Shown: one piece after another, positions 8,545 through 13,522 of the stretch
Numbering within the stretch: position 1 is the first letter of the stretch
How the letters are laid out: every line of letters begins with the position of its first letter
Assembly (NCBI GenBank): GCA_910579595.1
Contig: CAJTVM010000033.1
Location: forward strand, 1 to 28,368
Direction: 5' to 3'
Length of the DNA stretch: 28,368 bases
From: an uncultured Oscillospiraceae bacterium
GTDB lineage: Bacteria; Bacillota; Clostridia; Oscillospirales; Oscillospiraceae
Notes under the pieces: model-generated
What the model saw: only the letters and a program-made list of their open reading frames with translations
Databases searched by the model: none
Told to the model about the DNA's origin: nothing
Translations under genes and position numbers: made by a program

Positions 8545-8576
8545 GTCCCCACCCAAAACCGGGTGGGGACTTTTTT
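8545..8576. terminator. Bidirectional intrinsic terminator
   Basis: A 10-bp perfect GC-rich stem, gtccccaccc (8545-8554) and gggtggggac (8561-8570), with a 6-nt loop. It is flanked by aaaaa on the left and tttttt on the right, so it works for the EF-G-like gene (plus) and for the ribbon-helix-helix gene (minus), whose stop codon lies in the T-tract. Confidence 0.93.
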
Positions 8577-8736
8577 ATGGCTGTTCATCCTGGTTTTCCT
8601 GCTGCTCCAGATATTCTTCCATCACTTTGTGAATTAAGTTGGCAACAGGGCGATGTTCTTTTTCCGCCTGGGCTTCCAGCCGAGCTTTAAATTCATAGGT
8701 TACGCGGAAAGAAATTTGGGTTTCCGTTTTTGCCAT
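8575..8736 (-). CDS. Small ribbon-helix-helix (Arc/CopG-type) DNA-binding protein
   Basis: A 53-residue protein from ATG 8736, preceded by aaaggggtg. The sequence begins MAKTETQISFRVTYEFKAR and continues LEAQAEKEHRPVANLIHKVM, then EEYLEQQENQDEQP. The N-terminal strand TQISFRV, helix A (EFKARLEAQAEKEH) and helix B (PVANLIHKVMEEYLEQ) give the beta-alpha-alpha layout of a ribbon-helix-helix dimer; strand residues Q, S and R would contact the DNA major groove. Such proteins are plasmid, phage, toxin-antitoxin or metabolic repressors. Its promoter lies inside a 33-bp palindrome, so autoregulation is likely (inference). The divergent 51-aa gene shares the control region and is the probable second target. 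No toxin-like partner follows on the same strand. The protein is too short for many gene callers. Confidence 0.82.
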   Translation of the reverse strand: MAKTETQISFRVTYEFKARLEAQAEKEHRPVANLIHKVMEEYLEQQENQDEQP

Positions 8737-8748
8737 TCAGTTCACCCC

Positions 8749-8781
8749 TTTGACTAACATTGTAATATAATGTCAGTCAAA
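8749..8781. promoter_or_regulatory. 33-bp palindromic operator of the ribbon-helix-helix gene
   Basis: The arms tttgactaacatt (8749-8761) and aatgtcagtcaaa (8769-8781) are inverted repeats matching at 12 of 13 positions around the 7-bp centre gtaatat. The centre overlaps the -10 TATATT of the minus-strand gene, and the left arm ends at its Shine-Dalgarno. Bound protein would block transcription. Confidence 0.75.
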
Positions 8782-8792
8782 TTGCTTGACAG
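8764..8792 (-). promoter_or_regulatory. Promoter of the ribbon-helix-helix gene
   Basis: On the minus strand, CTGTCA (8787-8792, 4/6), a 17-bp spacer and TATATT (8764-8769). The -10 lies in the centre of the palindrome at 8749-8781. Confidence 0.6.
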
Positions 8793-8805
8793 TCATTGAC
8801 AGTTT
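8786..8805 (+). repeat. Tandem TTGACAGT half-sites
   Basis: TTGACAGTCA followed directly by TTGACAGTTT: two copies of TTGACAGT at exactly 10-bp spacing, about one helical turn. The core TTGAC matches the half-site of the adjacent palindrome. Each copy also contains a perfect TTGACA, so the sites coincide with -35 elements. Confidence 0.65.
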
Positions 8806-8815
8806 ATGATATTCT
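8786..8815 (+). promoter_or_regulatory. Promoter of the 51-aa gene, overlapping the divergent promoter
   Basis: TTGACA (8786-8791), an 18-bp spacer and TATTCT (8810-8815, 4/6). Its -35 overlaps the -35 of the divergent ribbon-helix-helix promoter (8787-8792). A second TTGACA (8796-8801) lacks a good -10 at standard spacing. Confidence 0.45.
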
Positions 8816-8835
8816 GCCTGATAGAGGTGAAGAAA

Positions 8836-8991
8836 ATGGCGGACTATAAAGAAATGTACCTCCATCTCATGCGGGAGACGGAACAGGCCATCCAAATCCT
8901 GATCCAGGCCCAGCAGGACTGCGAGGAGATGTACCTCAGCGCCCCTGATCCAAAGCTGACCGTCTTAGGCCAGGAGGAGCAAACCCCTTAA
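8836..8991 (+). CDS. Hypothetical 51-residue protein, divergent from the RHH regulator
   Basis: ATG 8836 is preceded by gaggtgaag; the upstream ATG at 8806 has no ribosome site and lies in the promoter. The protein starts MADYKEMYLHLMRETEQAIQ and is a mostly helical, charged small protein with a QAQQDCEEMYL segment, no membrane span and no signal peptide. Similar small acidic proteins are common on Clostridia mobile elements, but I do not recognise a characterised family. It shares its control region with the ribbon-helix-helix gene and is probably repressed by it. Its stop codon overlaps the stop codon of convergent spmB (the shared bases are TTAA), with no terminator visible in between. Confidence 0.6.
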   Translation: MADYKEMYLHLMRETEQAIQILIQAQQDCEEMYLSAPDPKLTVLGQEEQTP

Positions 8992-9506
8992 AACAGCAGC
9001 CTCACTGCCCAGGAGGCCGCCAGGAACCCCGCCACATCCGCGCACAGCGCCGCCGGGACGGCGTAGCGGGTTTTCCCGATTTTCGCCGCGCCGAAGTACA
9101 CCGCGATGGTGTAGAACGTGGTCTCGGTGGAGCCCAGCATCACCGCCGCCGTCCGGCCCACCGGGGAGTCGGGGCCGTAGGTTTCAATCAGCTCCGCCCC
9201 CACGCCCAGCGCCGCCGAGCCGCTCACCGGGCGCACCAGCAAAAGGCCAATCGTTTCCGCCGGGATGCCCACCGCCGTCAGCAGCGGACCCACCGCCTCC
9301 CCAAGCAGCTCCAGCGCCCCGGAGGCCCGGAGCATATACACCGCCGTCAGCAGGCCGATGAGGGGCGGCATGATCCGGATGGACACCTTCAGCCCCTTCT
9401 CCGCCCCATCGGTGAGGGCGCCCCACAGATCCACCCGCTTGAAAAGCCCCCATAGGGCCACCGCCAGCATCAAAAAGGGTACCAGCATGGTGAATATCAG
9501 ATCCAT
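8988..9506 (-). CDS. spmB: Spore maturation protein B
   Basis: A 172-residue integral membrane protein with about four or five hydrophobic segments and the nucleoside-recognition (Gate) domain character. Recognisable SpmB stretches are GLKVSIRIMPPLIGLLTAVYM, RPVSGSAALGV and MLGSTETTFYTIAVYFGAAK. Its ATG lies 3 bp after the spmA stop, and its Shine-Dalgarno (tggaggtag) includes that stop, which implies translational coupling. In Bacillus, SpmA and SpmB act during dehydration of the spore core; the transported species is unknown. No dacB-like gene accompanies the pair here. Confidence 0.95.
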   Translation of the reverse strand: MDLIFTMLVPFLMLAVALWGLFKRVDLWGALTDGAEKGLKVSIRIMPPLIGLLTAVYMLRASGALELLGEAVGPLLTAVGIPAETIGLLLVRPVSGSAALGVGAELIETYGPDSPVGRTAAVMLGSTETTFYTIAVYFGAAKIGKTRYAVPAALCADVAGFLAASWAVRLLF

Positions 9507-9509
9507 ACC

Positions 9510-10085
9510 CTACCTCCACACACGGGAAAACAGCTTTGCCGCCGTGATCCCCACCGTAATGGACACCACCGACGCCAGCCACACCGCCGGGAGGATGTCA
9601 AAGGGGTTGGCGCTCCCCGCCGCCGAGCGAAGGCTGGCCACCGTGGTGGGGATGAGCTGGAGGGACGCCGTATTGCACACCACCAGCATACACAGGCTAT
9701 CCGACGCCACGCCGGGGGTGCGCTCCGCCATGAGGCGGGACGCCTCCAGGCCCAGGGGGGTGGCCGCGTTGCCCAGCCCCAACAGATTGGCGGACAGATT
9801 GGCGCTCACCGCGTCCATCACTTTTTTGTTCCCCGCGAAATCCGGGTAAAGCCGGTGGATGGCGGGCCGCAGCAGTTTGGACAGCCCCCGGGCGATGCCG
9901 GAGCGATCCATGACCTCCATTACGCCCATCCACAGGCACAGCACCCCCATCATGGAAATGCACAGCTCCACCCCGGCGGCGGCGCCGTCCAGCGCCCCCT
10001 TGGCCACCGCGGGGCCGCTGCCCGTGGCCAGCCCACACAGGATCGCCGCCCCCACCATCACCGTCCAAATCAATGACATTGCCAT
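9510..10085 (-). CDS. spmA: Spore maturation protein A
   Basis: A 191-residue integral membrane protein starting at ATG 10085, six bases after aaaggaggg. A second in-frame ATG two codons later is possible. Family hallmarks include KGALDGAAAGVELCISMMG, LWMGVMEVMDRSGI, SANLLGLGNAATPLGLEA and VVCNTASLQLIPTT. It forms a two-gene unit with spmB and works with it in spore core dehydration and heat resistance in Bacillus. Sporulation sigma control is expected. A GCATA box 16 bp from a CGTATAGAT-like -10 lies upstream (about 10120-10148, minus), but the match to sigma E/G consensus is loose. The gene is divergent from the abrB-type gene. Confidence 0.95.
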   Translation of the reverse strand: MAMSLIWTVMVGAAILCGLATGSGPAVAKGALDGAAAGVELCISMMGVLCLWMGVMEVMDRSGIARGLSKLLRPAIHRLYPDFAGNKKVMDAVSANLSANLLGLGNAATPLGLEASRLMAERTPGVASDSLCMLVVCNTASLQLIPTTVASLRSAAGSANPFDILPAVWLASVVSITVGITAAKLFSRVWR

Positions 10086-10240
10086 TGCCAGCCCTCCTTT
10101 TCCCGCCTGTCCCCTTTATCTATACGGGCCAAAGCGGACGGTTATGCTACCTCCCGGGCGGCGGGAACGGGGTGCTTTTCCACCCTTCGGGGCGATACGA
10201 CAAAGACTCCCAAAATTTGTTGCAATTCTCCATTTTTTGA

Positions 10241-10268
10241 TTGACAACGGTATACAATGTGTTATAAT
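10241..10268 (+). promoter_or_regulatory. Consensus sigma A promoter of the abrB-type gene
   Basis: Perfect TTGACA (10241-10246), a 16-bp spacer and perfect TATAAT (10263-10268). This is the best match to the housekeeping consensus in the window. The leader is about 43 nt and ends with aaggagga before ATG 10318. Confidence 0.85.
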
Positions 10269-10317
10269 AGAAAACGCCGTGATACTATATCTGCGAAAGC
10301 GCAAGGAGGATACACTT

Positions 10318-10560
10318 ATGAAAGCAACCGGAATAGTTCGTAAGGTCGATGAATTGGGACGTATTGTTCTACCCATCGAGCTCCGCCGCACTTTGGACAT
10401 TGCGGAGCGCGACCCCCTTGAGATCTATGTGGACGGCTCTTCGATCATTTTGAACAAGTACCAGGCCGCTTGCATCTTTTGTGGGGATTCTACGGACATT
10501 ATCTCTTACAAAAGCAAAAACGTGTGTAACGTTTGCTTGAAGGAGCTGAGCGTCAAGTAA
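10318..10560 (+). CDS. abrB: AbrB-family transition-state regulator with CxxC pairs
   Basis: An 80-residue protein from ATG 10318 after aaggagga; a longer open frame upstream is unrelated sequence. Residues 1-50 are the SpoVT/AbrB swapped-hairpin DNA-binding fold: MKATGIVRKVDELGRIVLPI, then ELRRTLDIAERDPLEIYVDG. The C-terminal part has CIFC (52-55) and CNVC (70-73), a spacing that suggests a small zinc-ribbon-like knuckle, unlike the C-terminus of Bacillus AbrB. AbrB proteins are tetrameric global repressors that hold back post-exponential and sporulation genes. The strong promoter and the position next to spmAB fit a sporulation-linked regulator, although direct control of spmAB is only inference. 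Confidence 0.92.
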   Translation: MKATGIVRKVDELGRIVLPIELRRTLDIAERDPLEIYVDGSSIILNKYQAACIFCGDSTDIISYKSKNVCNVCLKELSVK

Positions 10561-10581
10561 ATCTGCGCAGCAGAACGACAG

Positions 10582-10612
10582 AGAGCCGCCGGAAAGCCGA
10601 CGGCTCTTTTTT
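10582..10612 (+). terminator. Terminator of the abrB-type gene
   Basis: Stem agagccg (10582-10588) and cggctct (10601-10607) with further internal pairing, followed by tttttt (10607-10612), 21 bp after the stop codon. Confidence 0.9.
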
Positions 10613-10759
10613 GTCGCCATTTCTGCCGGTTTTAGGCATCTTTTCCAGGAATTTCTTCCAGCGGGGCCTCAAGGAAATTTTTTATACATTTTGAACTTTT
10701 TCGACAGGTTTCACTTGCCTGTCCATCTCCATAACGCCCAAAAGTATCTATACATTCTG

Positions 10760-11602
10760 TTATCGTCCTGTATCGCTGTCCTGGAGCGTCCGGTTGTACA
10801 GCGCCCGTTTCTTCACGCCGAACTCCTCCGCCGCCTGGGCCGACGCCGCCTTCAGGGACATTCCCGCACGGCGCAGCTCCTCCACACGGGCCAAGGCGGC
10901 GTCCTCATCCCCCGGCTCCGCCTGGGCCGGACGGCCCGCCACCACCAGCACAAATTCCCCCCGGGGCTCCTGAGCGGCATAGTGCATCTGGGCTTCCCTG
11001 ATGGTCAGGCGCAGCACCTCCTCATGGAGCTTGGTCAGTTCCCGGCACACCGCCATAGGCCGATCTGGACCGAAGGCATCCGCCAGGTCGTCCAGGGTGG
11101 CGCGGAGTTTATGGGGGGCCTCGTAGAAAATCATGGTGCGCCCCTCGTCCGCCAGGCTTTCCAATTGAGTTCTGCGGTTTTTCTTATTCAGGGGCAGGAA
11201 GCCTTCGAAGGTGAACCGCCCCGTGGGCAGGCCGGATGCCGACAGCGCCACCGTCAGGGCGCAGGGGCCGGGGATGGCCTCCACCGTTACCCCCGCGGCG
11301 CCACACAGGGCCACCAGCTCCTCGCCAGGGTCGGAAATGGCCGGGGTGCCCGCGTCTGTGACCAGGGCGCAGGTTTCGCCCTCCTCCAGCCGCCGCAGGA
11401 TGGAGGGTCCCGCCGCATCGCAGTTGTGGCGGTGGTACGCCACCATGGGCTTTTTCAGCTCCAGGTGGTTGAGCAGCTTCACCGTTACCCGGGTGTCCTC
11501 GGCGGCGATGAAATCCGCTTCCGCCAGCGTCTGCGCCGTCCGGCGGCTGATGTCCCCCAGATTCCCGATGGGGGTGGGCACTAAATAGAGCTTCCCGGCC
11601 AT
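10760..11602 (-). CDS. rsmI: 16S rRNA (cytidine-1402-2'-O)-methyltransferase RsmI
   Basis: A 280-residue protein from ATG 11602, six bases after aaaggaggg. It carries the tetrapyrrole-methylase (SAM-dependent) fold with the RsmI hallmarks LYLVPTPIGNLGDIS at the N-terminus, FIAAEDTR, VTDAGTPAISDPG, EAIPGPCALTVALSASGLPT and FYEAPHKL, plus a C-terminal helical region (AQAAEEFGVKKRALYNRTL). It methylates the 2'-OH of C1402 in the ribosomal P site using SAM. It lies 61 bp downstream of the MerR-RDD gene on the same strand, separated by a strong hairpin. No good terminator is visible after the stop. Confidence 0.95.
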   Translation of the reverse strand: MAGKLYLVPTPIGNLGDISRRTAQTLAEADFIAAEDTRVTVKLLNHLELKKPMVAYHRHNCDAAGPSILRRLEEGETCALVTDAGTPAISDPGEELVALCGAAGVTVEAIPGPCALTVALSASGLPTGRFTFEGFLPLNKKNRRTQLESLADEGRTMIFYEAPHKLRATLDDLADAFGPDRPMAVCRELTKLHEEVLRLTIREAQMHYAAQEPRGEFVLVVAGRPAQAEPGDEDAALARVEELRRAGMSLKAASAQAAEEFGVKKRALYNRTLQDSDTGR

Positions 11603-11622
11603 GTCTGGCCCTCCTTTTGTGC

Positions 11623-11650
11623 CCGTCCCCGCCCAAACGGGCGGGGACGG
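11623..11650 (-). repeat. 12-bp hairpin between the MerR-RDD gene and rsmI
   Basis: Perfect arms ccgtccccgccc (11623-11634) and gggcggggacgg (11639-11650) with a 4-nt loop. In the minus-strand transcript it ends a few bases before the rsmI Shine-Dalgarno and is not followed by a U-run. It is therefore more likely an mRNA processing or stability element, or a translation modulator, than a terminator. Confidence 0.6.
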
Positions 11651-11663
11651 CGTAGTTTTTCCG

Positions 11664-13184
11664 TCAATCCATGAGTGAGATGGTGACCACCCGCTCGTAG
11701 TGCTGTTCCTCCCCCACGACAGGGGTCAGGAGCCAAACAATCTCCGTCTCCTGGTAGCCGGACAGCTCCTCCTGTTTGACCACCCGCAGGCCCCGCGCCT
11801 GGGTCTCCCCATCCCCGAATTGGCCCAGAACTTCGTTCGCCGCAGTCAGCCAGCCCTCTGTGTCGCTGTGGAGCATACTCCAATCTCCGGTGGCGCCGGA
11901 CATGGCCAGAACCGCCAGCATCTCCTGGTTCGAGAAGGGGAGAGCGTCTATGCAGCCCCCCGTCACACGGATGGTCACCGACGTCACACGTCCGTCCTCC
12001 ACTGTAAATTCCGGCTCGTCCCAGACGGGATCCTCAACCGCCACCCACACGCCGTCCACCTTCACCCGCGTCGTGCCGCCCTGCTGGTATTCGTCCGTCG
12101 GCCCCGCCCAACGGCCATCGTCCTCCATCCAGGGACCCTTGACGGCATCCTGTGACAGCTGCTTCTGGAAGTAGTTGTAGTTTTGGGCAAACTCCGCCAC
12201 GGTCAGGTCTCCCCGGCAGGGGGGCAGGGACGAATACCGGATCCCCGCAAACAGCGCGGCGGAGCACAGCACATTCACCCCAACAAAGATCCAGCCGCTG
12301 AACCTGCGCCCCTCCTTGGTGTAGCGGCATCCGGCCTCGCCGTTCCAACTGCCGTTCCAGCCGTCCAAGGCGTCCTGCCGGCACTTCCAGAAGCGGTACA
12401 GGCTATATCCGGGAAGGTTCCAGCCGTAGCCCTCCCAGGCCAGCGCCTTGCTCCGCGCCCAGGCCTGGGCCAGGGACAGCTTTTCCCCGTCCTTGTTCCG
12501 GAGCTTCAGTCCGAACAGCCATTTCCCCGGCGTCCAGCCCCAGAAGTGCAGCCAGAGCGGCTCCACCGCCAGGGTGAAGGCCAGCAGCACCAGGGCCAGG
12601 ACCCACTGGGCGACGGCGCTGCCCATCTGAAGGCGGATCAGGCTCTGATCGTGCAGCAGCACCAGCCACAGCACGTTGAACACCGTATCGTACAGCGTCA
12701 TGTCCAGCATCCGGGCCAGCCACCGCTGCCAGGGGTGATAGCACGCCTGGGGCGTGTCGTCCTGCTCCGCCTCCTCCTTGGGGGTGGGGGGCGGCGGGTT
12801 GGGCAGGACGGGCCGGGATGGCGCCTCCAACTGCCGGAGGTAGGGCGCGGGATCCAGCGCGTCGTATTCTACGCCGGACAGCTCCAGCTCGCGGCAGACC
12901 TCCACCGCCCGCTCCAGCATGGCCTTGTCCCCCTCCAGCTTGTTGTGCTGGGAGAACAGCGCCTGCTCCAGGGCGAGGGTCCCGTTCTGCACCTTGCGGA
13001 TGGTGTCGATGTCCACTCCAATCTGCCGCAGCAGCTTGATCTTTTCCAGCGTCCGGGCGTCCTCCTCCGAGTAGTCCCGGTAGCCGTTGTCCAGCCGCTT
13101 GGGGGACAGCAGGCCCTCTCCCTCGTAAAAACGGATGTTGGCCCGGGTCATGCCGGTTCTGTTTTCCAGTTCCTTGATGGTCAT
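11664..13184 (-). CDS. MerR-family regulator fused to an RDD membrane domain
   Basis: A 506-residue protein. ATG 13184 follows gggaggtgg; the in-frame ATG 13205 lies in the promoter. Residues 1-70 are a MerR winged helix (MTIKELENRTGMTRANIRFY, then EGEGLLSPKRLDNGYRDYSE). A helical linker (about 70-115) corresponds to the MerR dimerisation coil. After a Pro-rich hinge (PNPPPPTPKEE) comes an RDD domain: WLARMLD with a first membrane segment, a second around AVAQWVLALVLLAFTLAV, and GWTPGKWLFGLKLRNKDGEK. A third span (SGWIFVGVNVLCSAALFAG) leads to a ~190-residue C-terminal domain with no match I recognise. With a cytoplasmic N-terminus, three spans put that domain outside, so this looks like a one-piece membrane sensor-regulator. 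Targets and signal are unknown. Confidence 0.88.
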   Translation of the reverse strand: MTIKELENRTGMTRANIRFYEGEGLLSPKRLDNGYRDYSEEDARTLEKIKLLRQIGVDIDTIRKVQNGTLALEQALFSQHNKLEGDKAMLERAVEVCRELELSGVEYDALDPAPYLRQLEAPSRPVLPNPPPPTPKEEAEQDDTPQACYHPWQRWLARMLDMTLYDTVFNVLWLVLLHDQSLIRLQMGSAVAQWVLALVLLAFTLAVEPLWLHFWGWTPGKWLFGLKLRNKDGEKLSLAQAWARSKALAWEGYGWNLPGYSLYRFWKCRQDALDGWNGSWNGEAGCRYTKEGRRFSGWIFVGVNVLCSAALFAGIRYSSLPPCRGDLTVAEFAQNYNYFQKQLSQDAVKGPWMEDDGRWAGPTDEYQQGGTTRVKVDGVWVAVEDPVWDEPEFTVEDGRVTSVTIRVTGGCIDALPFSNQEMLAVLAMSGATGDWSMLHSDTEGWLTAANEVLGQFGDGETQARGLRVVKQEELSGYQETEIVWLLTPVVGEEQHYERVVTISLMD

Positions 13185-13203
13185 GAAACCACCTCCCACG
13201 GCC

Positions 13204-13234
13204 ATATTAAGGTATCAAGCGGCTGGACAGTCAA
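13204..13234 (-). promoter_or_regulatory. Candidate MerR-type promoter (19-bp spacer)
   Basis: On the minus strand, TTGACT (13229-13234, 5/6), a 19-bp spacer and TAATAT (13204-13209). Overlong 19-20 bp spacers are the hallmark of promoters that MerR proteins untwist, which suggests autoregulation. The transcript start would fall close to the Shine-Dalgarno, leaving a very short leader, so this is tentative. Confidence 0.4.
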
Positions 13235-13296
13235 GAGTTTTTTAGTAAAAGGCTGAAATTTCATGTGTACAGCAGCTTCACCCCGTTCCCAATTTC

Positions 13297-13460
13297 AGAA
13301 CCTGTATTCACAGCCGAAACCGCCGGATGGGCGAGGGATTTTCCCGTCAGGCAAGGCAAATTTTCGCAGGAATCATTGTGTTTATTTCAAGAAAATTTAA
13401 CGCGGCATGGCGGGAAAAGGCCCGGCCAAACGGTGAATTGAGGTTGTGAATACTGGTTCT
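13297..13460. repeat. 164-bp imperfect palindromic element (MITE-like or structured repeat)
   Basis: The ends AGAACCTGTATTCACA (13297-13312) and TGTGAATACTGGTTCT (13445-13460) are inverted repeats matching at 15 of 16 positions. Internal blocks are symmetric too: TTTTCCCG (13339-13346) with CGGGAAAA (13411-13418), each 42 bp from its own end, and AAATTTTC (13358-13365) with GAAAATTT (13391-13398). The unpaired centre is about 25 bp. The whole sequence could fold as one long hairpin. No ORF and no clear target-site duplication is visible. It fills most of the tex to MerR-RDD gap; I see nothing else in the rest of that gap except the MerR promoter. Confidence 0.7.
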
Positions 13461-13522
13461 TAGCGCACTTCCGCTGCCGGGGAGAACGTATCAGGGCCGG
13501 CCATGCAGGCCGTCAGCGAGCT

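Noticed and set aside
6499..8556. A 685-codon open frame on the minus strand opposite the EF-G-like gene
   Set aside because: It is an antisense shadow of a GC-rich, codon-biased gene. The translation is His/Gly/Leu-rich low-complexity sequence with no domain, and the plus-strand frame is unmistakably EF-G-like.
9859..10317. N-terminal extension of the abrB-type frame upstream of ATG 10318
   Set aside because: The extension overlaps spmA antisense and contains the consensus promoter and Shine-Dalgarno, so it cannot be coding for this protein.
10613..10759. GACAGG...CCTGTC inverted repeat downstream of rsmI as a terminator
   Set aside because: Only 6 bp, with no T-run following on the minus strand; too weak to call.
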